Source: Streptomyces formicae
Lineage (GTDB): Bacteria > Actinomycetota > Actinomycetes > Streptomycetales > Streptomycetaceae
Length of the DNA: 64,000 nt
Direction of reading: 5' to 3'
Assembly (NCBI RefSeq): GCF_002556545.1
Contig: NZ_CP022685.1
Span: forward strand, 930,001-994,000
Shown here: piece after piece, positions 1 to 22,746 of the stretch
Numbering within the stretch: position 1 is the stretch's first letter
Layout of the letters: each line of letters begins with the position of its first letter
Made by a program: the position numbers and the translations under genes
Notes under the pieces: model-generated
Databases searched by the model: none
What the model was told of the DNA's origin: nothing
The model's input: the letters and a program-made list of their open reading frames with translations, nothing else

Positions 1-1
1 C

Positions 2-12654
<12,653 letters not shown>

Positions 12655-12658
<4 letters not shown>

Positions 12659-15600
12659 CGCAGCCGGAACTGTCGGAACTGGTCGACGTATGGCCCCTCG
12701 CGCCCCTGCAAGAGGGCATGTTCTTCCACGCCCGCTATGACGAGGACCGCGCCGACGTCTACGTCCTCCAGGTCGTCTTCGACCTGGAGGGTCCGCTCGA
12801 CGCCGAGGCGCTGCGCGGCGCCGCGGACGCCCTGCTCGCCCGGCACCCGAACCTGCGCGCGGGCTTCTGGGACGAGGACCTGGAGCAGCCCGTCCAGCTC
12901 ATCCCCGCCGAGGTCACCGTCCCCTGGTACGAGACCGACCTCGGCGGCCTCGAAGACGACGCGCGACAGGAGGCGCTGGACCGGGTCCTGGCCGAGCAGC
13001 GGACGCTCCGCTTCGACCCGGCCGACCCGCCGCTGCTCCGCTTCGCACTCGTACGCCTGGGCGAGCGGCGGCACCGGCTCGCCCTGACGGCGCACCACAT
13101 CCTGCTCGACGGCTGGTCGCTGCCTGTCCTGTACCGGGACTTCTTCCACCTCTACGAGCACCACGGCGACGGCTCCGGGCTGCCGCCCGCGACTCCCTAC
13201 CGCGACTATCTGGCCTGGCTCGGCGAGCAGGACCCGGCGCGTTCGACGGAGGCGTGGCGTGCGGCACTGGCCGGTGTCGACGGGCCGACGCTGGTCGCGC
13301 CCGCGGACTCGGCGCGCACCGGTGCCGAGCCAACGGGCCCCGGGCAGGCCACCGCCCGCCCCGAACGGCTCGACCGCCCCCTCCCCGAGGCGCTGACGGC
13401 CGACCTCACCGCCTTCGCACGGCGCCGCGGGCTCACGCCGAACACCGTCGTGCAGGGCTGCTGGGCGCTGCTGCTCCAGCAGCTCACGGGCCGCGACGAC
13501 GTGACCTTCGGCATGACCGTGTCCGGCAGGCCCCCTCAACTCCCCGGTGTGGAAGGCATGGTCGGGCTCTTCATCAACACCCTGCCGGTCCGGGTACGTC
13601 TCGATCCCATGGAGACCGTCGGGGACCTGCTCACCCGCGTCCAGACCGAACAGGCGGAGCTCGCCGAGCACCACCATCTCGGCCTCACCGACATCAACCG
13701 GCTCACGGGGCACAACGAGCTCTTCGACACCCTGATGGTGTTCGAGAGCTACCCCCTGGGCGAAACCGGCGAAGGAGAGGACACACCTACCTTCAACGGC
13801 CTGCGCGTCTCGGGCGCGAGCGGCCACGACGCCACGCACTATCCGCTCAGCCTCGCCGTCGTCCCCGGCCGGACGATGGTCCTGCGGCTGGACCACCGCC
13901 CGGACATGTTCGACCGGGAGACGGTGGAGGGGATCGCGGCGCGGCTGGAACGGTTGCTGCGGGCCGTGGTCGCCGATCCCGACCAGCCCGTCGCCGGACT
14001 CGACCTGCTCTCTCCGCGCGAGCGGGAACAAGCCCTCGTTGGATGGAACGACAGCGCGCGTGATCTTCCCGCGCTGACCATCGCCGAGCTGTTCGAAACG
14101 CAGGTGGCACGAACGCCGGACGGCATCGCGCTCAGCCGCGGTGACATCGAGCTGACGTATGCCGAGGTCAACGTGCGCGCCAACCGACTCGCCCGCTGGA
14201 TGAGCGAACACGGCGCGGGACCCGAGACGGTCGTCGCGCTGCGACTGCCCCGGAGCGTGGACCTCATCGTCTCAACACTCGCGGCACTCAAAGCCGGTGC
14301 CGCCTTCCTGCCCGTCGACCCCGGCTATCCGGAGGAGCGGGTGCGATACATGCTCGACGACGCCCAGCCCGTGCTGGTCGTGGACGGGCCCGTCGCCGTC
14401 GAGGGGTACGACGACACCAACCTGTGCATCGAACAAGACCTGTCGAGCACGGCTTACGTCATCTACACCTCCGGCTCCACGGGCAAACCCAAGGGCGTCG
14501 CCGTCACCCACACCGGGATCACCGCACTGCTCACCGCTCACGCCGAAGCACTCGACCTCGCACCCGGATCACGCGTCTTCCAAGCTGTCTCCCCCAGCTT
14601 CGACGTCGCCGTCTGCGACCTCATCATGACCCTCGGAACCGGCGCCACCCTCCTCCTGGACAGCCCCGGACAACTCGCCGGAGACGAACTCACCACCGCC
14701 CTCAAATCAAGCGCAGCCACACACATAGCCCTGCCCGTCTCCCTCCTCGCCACCCTCAACCCCGACCAACTCCCCGACCTGCGCTACGTCCTGGCCGGCG
14801 GTGAAGTCTGCCCACCCGACCTCACCCAGCAATGGAATACCGGCAACCGCCACCTCATCACCGCCTACGGACCCACCGAAGCCACCATCTGCGCCACCCT
14901 CACCACCAACACCGATCGAGCACTCCCCTCCCTCGGCCGTCCCATCCCCAACACCCACACCTACCTCCTCGACACCTGGCTCCGCCCCGTCCCCCCAGGC
15001 GTCACCGGAGAGCTCTACCTCGCAGGCCCCGGCCTCGCCCGCGGCTACACCCACCACCCCGCCCTCACCGCCGAACGCTTCATCGCCAACCCCTACACCC
15101 CAGGCCAACGCATGTACCGCACCGGCGACCTCGCCCGCCGACGCACCGACGGCACCCTCACCTTCGCCGGACGCACCGACCACCAAATCAAAATCCGCGG
15201 CTACCGCATCGAACCCGGCGAAATCGAAGCCGTACTCGGCTCGTTCCCGGGAATCGCCCAGGCGGTCGTTTCCGTGCGCCAGGACGTGCTCGTGGGCTAC
15301 GTCGTTCCGTCGGGCTCCACGGATCACGCTCAACTCAAAGCATCCATAGGTGACTTCACGCGCACTCGCCTGCCGGAGCACATGGTCCCCGCCACGCTGA
15401 CGGTGCTCGACGAGCTTCCGCTGACCTCCACCGGAAAGCTCGACCGGAACGCGCTCCCGGACCCCGTCTTCGACACCACCGCCTCCCGCGCGCCCAGGAC
15501 GCCCACCGAAGAAATCCTCTGCTCCCTCTTCGCCGACGTCCTCGCACGACCTCACGTCGGCATCGACGACAGCTTCTTCGACCTCGGCGGACACTCACTC

Positions 15601-18600
15601 CTCGCCACCCGCCTCACCTCCCGGATCCGGTCGGCGTTCGACGCCGAGATCGGCGTCCGGGCCCTGTTCGAGGCCCCGACCGTCGCCGCGCTGGCCCAGG
15701 TGCTCGGCGGGGCTCGTCCGGCGCGGGCCGCGTTGGGGACCGCGGTACGGCCCGAGCACGTCCCGTTGTCGTACGCGCAGAACCGGCTGTGGTTCCTGCA
15801 CCGACTCGAAGGGCCCTCGGCGACGTACAACGTGCCGCTCGCCGTACGCCTCACCGGCACACTCGACCGGCAGGCCCTGGAAGACGCGCTCGCCGACGTC
15901 GTATCCCGGCACGAGAGCCTGCGCACGCTCTTCCGCGAACACGACGGCATGCCCTACCAGTTGATTCTTGACAGCGATGCCGCACGGCCGACGCTCACGG
16001 TGTCGACCATCGCCGCCTCCGCGCTGGAGGAGTCGGTCACCTCGGCCGTACGACACGGCTTCGACCTGAGCAACGAACTGCCCCTGCGCGCCGCGCTCTT
16101 GACGCCTGAGCCGGTGGACGGGCAGACCGGCGAGGCGAATGAGCACGTCCTCGTTCTGGTCCTGCACCACATCGCCGCCGACGGCTGGTCGCTGGAGCCG
16201 CTCTGGCGCGACATCGCCACCGCGTACCGGGCACGCCTTGCGGGTGCCGCTCCCGACTGGGCCGCGTTCCCGGTGCAGTACGCCGACTACACCCTCTGGC
16301 AGCGAGACGTCCTCGGCGACGGCACCAACCCGCACAGCCTCATGGCCGACCAGCTCGCCCACTGGAAGGAGACCCTCTCCGACCTCCCCGACCGTATCGA
16401 CCTACCCACCGACCGCCCCTACCCCACCGCCACCACCAACCAAGGAGACACCCACACCTTCCACTGGCCAACCCAACTCCACACAGACATCGCAGAACTC
16501 GCACGCACCACCGGCACCACCCCCTTCATGATCACCCACGCCGCCCTCACCACCCTCCTCACCCGCCACGGCGCAGGCACCGACATCCCCATCGGCACCC
16601 CCATCGCCGGACGCACCGACAACAACCTCGACCACCTCATCGGCTTCTTCGTCAACACCCTCGTCCTCCGCACAGACGCATCCGGCAACCCCACCTTCCG
16701 CGAACTCCTCACCCGCACCCGCGAAACCGACCTCAACGCCTACGCCCACCAAGACATCCCCTTCGAACACCTCGTCGAAATCCTCAACCCCCAACGCACC
16801 CTCGCCCACCACCCCCTCTTCCAAACCATGCTCGCCTGGCAGAACACCGCCGACGCCGTTCTCGATCTGCCGGGACTCTCCGTCACACCCGTCTCCGCGG
16901 GAACGGGCACATCCCGGACCGATCTCACCTTCAGCATCGCCGAACACCGCACGGCCGACGGCAGCCCGAACGGTATCGACGGGCAGGTGGAATTCAGCAC
17001 CGACATCTTCGACCGCGGCACGGTCGAGGCCCTCACCGACCGGCTCGGCCGGATCCTCACCGCGGCCGTCTCCGACCCGGACGAGCCCATCGGCGACATC
17101 GACCTGCTCAGCGCGGAGGAGCACCGCCAGGCCGTGTACGGCTGGAACGACACCGCCCGCGAGGTGCCCCGGGCCTCCCTGGCCGACCTCTTCCAGGACC
17201 AGGCCGCCCGCACACCCGGCCGCACGGCCGTCGTTCACCAAGGCACCGAACTCACCTACGGCCAGCTCAACTCCCGCGCCAACAGGCTCGCCCACCACCT
17301 CATCGCCCAGGGCGCAGGGCCGGAACAAGTCGTCGCGCTCAAGCTGCCCCGCTCCGCCGAGATGGTCGTCGCGGTACTTGCCGTACTCAAGACCGGCGCC
17401 GCCTACCTGCCCATCGACCCCCAATACCCCGACGACCGCGTCCAGTTCATGCTGGACGACGCCCGCCCCCTCCTCGTACTCGACGGCACGGACCTCGACA
17501 CGTCCGCGCAGCCGGACACCGACCCCGTCGCCGTCACCCGCGATCCCCTGCACCCCGCCTACGTCATCTACACCTCGGGGTCCACCGGGCGGCCGAAGGG
17601 CGTCGCCGTGCCCGACGGCGCCATGGTCAATCTGCTCTCCTGGCACAGCGGTGAACTGCCGTGCGCGCGGCCGACCCGTACCGCTCAGTTCTCCTCGCTC
17701 AGTTTCGACGTGTCCGTGCAGGAGATCCTTTCGGCGGTGCTGTTCGGGAAGACGTTGGTGATCCCGCCGGACGATGTCCGGTACGGCCCGGACGAGTTGG
17801 TGGACTGGCTGGACGAACAGCGGGTCGACGAGTTGTTCGCGCCGAACCTGGTCATCGACGCGCTGGCGCACGCGGCGGTCACACGTGAGCGGGAGCTGCC
17901 CGCGCTGCGGGAGGTCGTGCAGGCCGGTGAGGCGCTGACCCTGAGCCCACACGTGCGCGCGTTCTTCCGGCAGGTGCCGGGGCGGCGGCTGCGCAACAAC
18001 TACGGTCCGAGCGAGACACACGTGGTCACCTCGCACACGCTGCCCGCCGACGTCTCCGCCTGGCCCTCGTCCCCGGCGATCGGGACACCGGTGCCGAACG
18101 TCCGCGCCTATGTGCTCGACGAACGGCTGCGGCCCGTCGGCACGGGGGTGACCGGCGAGTTGTACATAGCGGGCGCGGGGCTCGCACGCGGCTACACCAA
18201 CCGTCCCGCCCTCACCGCCGAACGCTTCATCGCCTGCCCCTTCGAGGACGGGCAGCGGATGTACCGCACCGGCGACCTCGTACGGCGGAGCGCTGACGGA
18301 CAGGTGCACTACGTGCGCAGGGCCGACCAGCAGATCAAGGTCCGGGGTTTCCGCATCGAACCGGGTGAGATCGAGTCCGTCCTCGCCGAGCACCCCGGTG
18401 TCGCTCAGGCCGTCGTCACGGCACAGGACGGCCACCGCCTCGTCGGATACGTGGTCCCGTCGACCGCGGGGGCGAACACTCCGCCCGGGGAACTCGCCGC
18501 CGTGCTCCGTGAGTTCGTCCGTACCCGCCTGCCCGAGTTCATGGTTCCCGCCGCGTACGTCACCCTCGACGCGATCCCGCTGACCCCCAACGGGAAGCTG

Positions 18601-19740
18601 GACCGTGCCGCGCTGCCCAAGCCCGAGTTCGCCGCGTCGCCCTCTCTCGCCGCCCCGCGCTCGGCGCTGAGCCAGGAGGAGCAGCTCCTGTGCGGGCTGT
18701 TCTCCGAGGTGCTCGGGGTGCCCGTGGGCGCGGAGGACAGTTTCTTCGACCGGGGTGGGCATTCGCTGCTCGCCACCCGCCTCGTCTCCCGCGTCAAGGC
18801 GGTGTTCGGTGTGGAGCTCGGCGTGCGGGCCCTGTTCGAGGCGTCGACGCCCTCGGCGCTGGCCCGGCGCCTGGACAGCGACACCTCGGGGGACGCGCTG
18901 AACGTGCTCCTTCCGCTGCGGACCACCGGCTCCCTGCCTCCGCTCTTCTGCGTGCACCCCGCCGCGGGCATCAGCTGGCCGTACGCGGGACTACTCGCGC
19001 ACGTCGCACCCGACCGGCCCGTCTACGGGCTCCAGGCGCGCGGCCTCACCGGCGCGGAGCCGCCCGCCCGCACCATCGACGAGATGGCCGACGACTATCT
19101 GGCGCACATCCGGGCCGTCCAGCCGTCGGGGCCGTACTCCCTGCTCGGCTGGTCCTTCGGCGGTCTTGTCGCGCACGCCGTCGCGACCCGTCTGGAGAAG
19201 GCCGGGGAGCGGGTGGAGCTGCTCGCGCTCCTCGACTCCTTCCCGCCCGACCGCAGGCCCGGCGAGGAGATACCGGAGCTGGACCTGCGCGATGTGCTCG
19301 CCCTGCTCTTCGAGGAGGTCGTCGGCATCGACCGCAAGCGGTTCGACGCGGACTTCGGCGGGCGGGAGCTGACGGCGGAGCAGGTGATCGACTTCATGCG
19401 GAAGGAGAGCGCGGGGCGGGTGGACCTGCTGCTCGATGAGGACGTGCTCGCCAGGGTCGTCGACCTCTTCATGCGGGTGCCGGATGCCCTGGACAAGTTC
19501 GTCCCCGAGCGGTTCGGCGGCGACGTACTCCTGTTCACCGCGGCGCAGTCGGCCGCGGAGTGGCCCGCGGACGATCCGCGCCGCTCGGCCGGGGCCTGGT
19601 CGCCGTACGTCGCGGGCGCGGTGACCGAGCGGAGCGTCGACGTACGGCACGAGCACATGCTGCGGCCCGACGCCCTCGCGCCGATCGGCGCCGACCTGGC
19701 GAGCGCCCTCGCGCGGACGGAGGGAGCAAGCGGCACCTAG
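12655..19740 (+). CDS. Non-ribosomal peptide synthetase, termination subunit: C-A-PCP-C-A-PCP-TE
   Basis: About 2361 residues, translationally coupled to the upstream NRPS gene through a GTGA overlap. Domains: C5 ~10-460 (HHILLDG; opens with [14 protein letters not shown], typical of a C domain that receives a chain from a separate subunit), A5 ~460-935, PCP5 ~945-1015, C6 ~1030-1485 (HHIAADG), A6 ~1490-1995, PCP6 ~2000-2070 and a type I thioesterase ~2080-2350 with the nucleophile motif GWSFGG. Codes read by eye: A5 DVCALGAICK, not assigned; A6 DVQFVANVVK, close to proline codes of the DVQ.IAHVVK type, supported by [11 protein letters not shown], a form usual in proline A domains. So the last two residues are X and Pro (or a modified Pro or homologue). 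The thioesterase releases the chain by hydrolysis or cyclisation; which one cannot be read here. The stop codon overlaps that of the convergent P450 gene within a CTAG. Confidence 0.95.
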
Positions 19741-21026
19741 GCCACCGTGACCGGGACGCTGCGCGGGCCGCGCACCAACAGACCCGGACGGTAGGGAAGT
19801 TCGTCCGGGCCCCCGGTCGGACGGAGTGTGGGGAAGGCGGCGAAGAGGCGCGGCAGGGCGATCGCCGCCTCCAGGCGGGCCAATCGCGAGCCGACGCAGA
19901 AGTGCGGTCCGTGGCCGAACGCGGCGTGGGGCGCTGCGCGCGGGCCGCGGCCCGTGGCGTCGTGCGCGTAGCGGTCCGGGCGGAAGGCGTCCGGTTCGGG
20001 GAAGTGCCGGGGGTCCCGGTTGGCCGCCGCCAGGACGGCGAGGACCGAGGCCCCTGCCGGTATGCGCGTGCCGTCGCCGAGGTCCACGTCCTGCGTGGTG
20101 TGCCGCCAGGTCGTGCCCTCCAGGGGGCTGGCGTGCCGCAGCGTCTCCTCGACGACGGCGGGCCAGCGCCCGGGGTCGCGGCGGGCGGCCGCCAGTTCAC
20201 CGGGGTGGGTGAGCAGCAGCAGGGAGGCCGACGCCAGCAGGTTCATGGTCGTCTCGTAGCCCGCGAACAGCAGCAGGAACGCCATGGCGAGCAGCTCGCC
20301 GTCGTCGAGGCCGCCTTCCGTGGCGTCGTGCGTGAGCGCGCTGAACAGGTCGGATCCCGGGGAGCGGCGCTTGTGCGCGATGAGCTCGCCGAAGTAGGCG
20401 TACAGCGACGTCCACGCCTCGTCCACCGCGCCCGGCCGCAGCGCGTCGGCGGGCGAGCCGACCCGGTACGTCCAGTCGCGCAGGGCCGCCCTGTCCCCCT
20501 CGGGCACCCCGAGCACCTCCCCGATCACCAGCACGGGCAGCGGGAAGGCGAAGGCGTCGACGAGGTCCGCGCTCCCCTCGCGCGCGAGGCGTTCGGCGAC
20601 GTCGCGCAGGAGCCCGTCGGTCAGCTCCTCGATCCGCACGCGCAGCGCGTCGACGCGGCGCGGCGCGAACGCGGCGGTGGTCAGCCTGCGCAGCCGGGTG
20701 TGGTCGGGCGCGTCGGTGTTGAGCATGTGCCGGGCCAGACAGGCGCGGGCGCGCTGTGCGGGCGAGTCGTTCTTGGGCCGGCCCGCGTCGCGCGGCGGCA
20801 CGTTCGAGAAGCGGGGGTCGGCGAGGACGGCCCGGGTCTCCTCGTAGCCGGTGACGAACCAGGCGTGCGTGCCGTTGGCGAGAGATACGCGCGCCGCCGG
20901 GCCGAGCTCGCGCAGCCGTGCGTAGTACGGGTACGGGTCGCGTGCGAAGGCGGGGTCCGCCGGATCGAGGACGGTCGGCGGGTCCTCGGAGTGCGGCGGC
21001 GCGTCGGAGTACTGGGGTGCGGTCAC
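19737..21026 (-). CDS. Cytochrome P450, candidate peptide-tailoring oxidase
   Basis: Bacterial class I P450 of about 429 residues. Visible landmarks are the I-helix oxygen-activation motif AGYETT, the K-helix EETLR (ExxR) and the haem loop FGHGPHFCVG containing the Cys ligand. I chose GTG 21026 because AAGGA lies 7 nt upstream; a longer GTG start at 21062 is possible. The gene runs towards the NRPS genes and its TAG overlaps theirs in a shared CTAG. No ferredoxin or reductase gene is adjacent; the reductase fusion at 29.3 kb is more likely tied to the oxygenase beside it. A role in hydroxylating or coupling a residue of the NRPS product is inferred from position only. Confidence 0.9.
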   Translation of the reverse strand: MTAPQYSDAPPHSEDPPTVLDPADPAFARDPYPYYARLRELGPAARVSLANGTHAWFVTGYEETRAVLADPRFSNVPPRDAGRPKNDSPAQRARACLARHMLNTDAPDHTRLRRLTTAAFAPRRVDALRVRIEELTDGLLRDVAERLAREGSADLVDAFAFPLPVLVIGEVLGVPEGDRAALRDWTYRVGSPADALRPGAVDEAWTSLYAYFGELIAHKRRSPGSDLFSALTHDATEGGLDDGELLAMAFLLLFAGYETTMNLLASASLLLLTHPGELAAARRDPGRWPAVVEETLRHASPLEGTTWRHTTQDVDLGDGTRIPAGASVLAVLAAANRDPRHFPEPDAFRPDRYAHDATGRGPRAAPHAAFGHGPHFCVGSRLARLEAAIALPRLFAAFPTLRPTGGPDELPYRPGLLVRGPRSVPVTVA

Positions 21027-21378
21027 CCGCTCATCCTTGCCGGGGCGGGTGGCCTGTTTCACGCGGTCCTGAGCCAGTGACCGCGGCCAGGTGTTGTAGG
21101 AACATCACAAGTGACGGGTGAGGTCACAGGGCCGCCGGGCGGTTCTGTGACAGGAATCCTGGCCGCAAACTTGTGAGATGCGTACGCACGCTCGGCACGC
21201 TGCCCGGCTCTCCGTGCCCCCGACGCCGACCTCTCCTCCCCTTCCGCACTCATGCGGTTTTCCTCGCACGCGTCCGCCCGCGCGTACGGATGCGTTGCCC
21301 GGAGCAACCACCTTTGCGGGAGGGCGACTTGAGGAAGCGTCATCGGGCGTGCTGGCGACCCGCGTTGTGGAGAGTGGC

Positions 21379-21394
21379 CATACGTCTTCGTATG
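21379..21394. promoter_or_regulatory. Inverted repeat upstream of the second P450, possible operator
   Basis: CATACG-TCTT-CGTATG, extended by GCC/GGC flanks with one bulge, lies ~85 bp before the P450 start at 21478. It is the only strong dyad I noticed in the ~450-bp divergent gap 21027-21477, which otherwise holds no gene I can support. It could be an operator or a leader hairpin. Confidence 0.35.
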
Positions 21395-21477
21395 TGGCGA
21401 GACGCCGGGGCTGACCCGCGGGTAACGTCTGCGCCGGTGCCAACGCCCTGGTACCACCGTCGATTCGGAGACCCGAC

Positions 21478-22746
21478 ATGCCCGAGCAGCCCCCGCCCTT
21501 CGTCATCGACCCCACCGGCGCCGATCCGGATACGGAGAACCGTGCGCTCCGGGCCGCGGGCCCCGCCACCCGTGTGGACGTCCTCGGCGTCACCGCGTGG
21601 TCCGTCAGCGATCCCGCGCTGTTGCAGAAGATGCTGACGAGCCCCGACGTCTCCAAGGACGCGCGCAAGCACTGGCCGCTGTTCGACGAGGCCATAGCGA
21701 CCTGGCCGCTGGCCCTGTGGGTCGCGGTGCAGAACATGTTCACCGCGTACGGCGCCGATCACCGCAGGCTGCGCCGTCTGGTGGCCCCCGCGTTCAGTGC
21801 CCGGCGCGTCGCCGCGCTCGAGGCGAGCATCGAGCAGATCGTGACGCAGCTCCTCGACGATCTGGAGGAGGGGTTCGACCACGGCAGGAAGACGGAGAAC
21901 GGGGTCATCGCGGCCGGTGAACCGGTCGACCTGCGCGAGCACTTCGCCTATCCGCTGCCGATCCGGGTCATCGGTGAGCTCATGGGCGTGCCGGAGGAGC
22001 AACGCGAGGGGTTCCGCAGGCTGGTCGACGGCGTCTTCTCCACCACCCTGACCGCCGAGGAGTCCGCGGCGAACACCGCGGAGCTGTACGCCTCCTTCGA
22101 CCGCCTCGTCGCCACGAAGCGGGCCGAGCCCGGCGAGGACATGACCTCGCTCCTCATCGCCGCGCAGGACGAGGAGGGCGACGGCTCGGGCCTGAACGAG
22201 GCCGAGGTGCGCGACACGCTCCTGCTGATGGTCAGCGCCGGGTACGAGACCACGGTCAACCTGATCAGCAACGCCGTCGCCCAGTTGCTGACCCACCCCG
22301 AGCAGCTCGCGCACGTGCGCGAGGGCCGGGCGGGCTGGGGCGGCGTGGTGGAGGAGACGCTGCGGGTCGAGCCTGCCGTCAAGCATCTGCCGATGCGCTT
22401 CGCGGTGCGGGACATCCCGCTGCCCGACGGCCAGGTCATCGCCGCGGGCGACGCGATCCTCGCCTCGTACGCCGCCGCGAACCGGCACCCCGACTGGCAC
22501 GGCGAGAGCGCGGACGCGTTCGACGTGACGCGCGGCAACCCGGAGCACCTCTCCTTCGGGCACGGTGTGCACTTCTGCCTGGGCGCTCCGCTGGCCCGCC
22601 TGGAGGGGAGCGTGGCGCTGAGCCGGTTCTTCGAGCGGTTCCCCGACGCCGAACTGGCCGTGCCCATCGACCAGTTGGCGCGGGTTCCCTCGCTGATCAC
22701 GAACGGGCAGGCCCAGCTCCCCGTCCGTTTGAAGCCGACGCGCTGA
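21478..22746 (+). CDS. Cytochrome P450, candidate peptide-tailoring oxidase
   Basis: P450 of 422 residues. It shows the I-helix motif SAGYETT, ExxR as EETLR and the haem loop FGHGVHFCLG, followed by PLARLEG. ATG 21478 follows a GGAG (CGGAGACCCGAC), giving a usable ribosome binding site. It is divergent from the first P450 across a 450-bp gap, and its 3' end overlaps the convergent dehydrogenase gene by ~50 bp. It is probably a second tailoring enzyme for the NRPS product, though it could equally belong to other metabolism. The haem loop (LGAP) and N-terminus differ clearly from the first P450, so the two are not recent duplicates. Confidence 0.9.
   Translation: MPEQPPPFVIDPTGADPDTENRALRAAGPATRVDVLGVTAWSVSDPALLQKMLTSPDVSKDARKHWPLFDEAIATWPLALWVAVQNMFTAYGADHRRLRRLVAPAFSARRVAALEASIEQIVTQLLDDLEEGFDHGRKTENGVIAAGEPVDLREHFAYPLPIRVIGELMGVPEEQREGFRRLVDGVFSTTLTAEESAANTAELYASFDRLVATKRAEPGEDMTSLLIAAQDEEGDGSGLNEAEVRDTLLLMVSAGYETTVNLISNAVAQLLTHPEQLAHVREGRAGWGGVVEETLRVEPAVKHLPMRFAVRDIPLPDGQVIAAGDAILASYAAANRHPDWHGESADAFDVTRGNPEHLSFGHGVHFCLGAPLARLEGSVALSRFFERFPDAELAVPIDQLARVPSLITNGQAQLPVRLKPTR

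Noticed and set aside
21173..21477. Open frames in the gap between the two P450 genes
   Set aside because: They are Arg/Pro-rich, overlap each other in several frames and lack binding sites.
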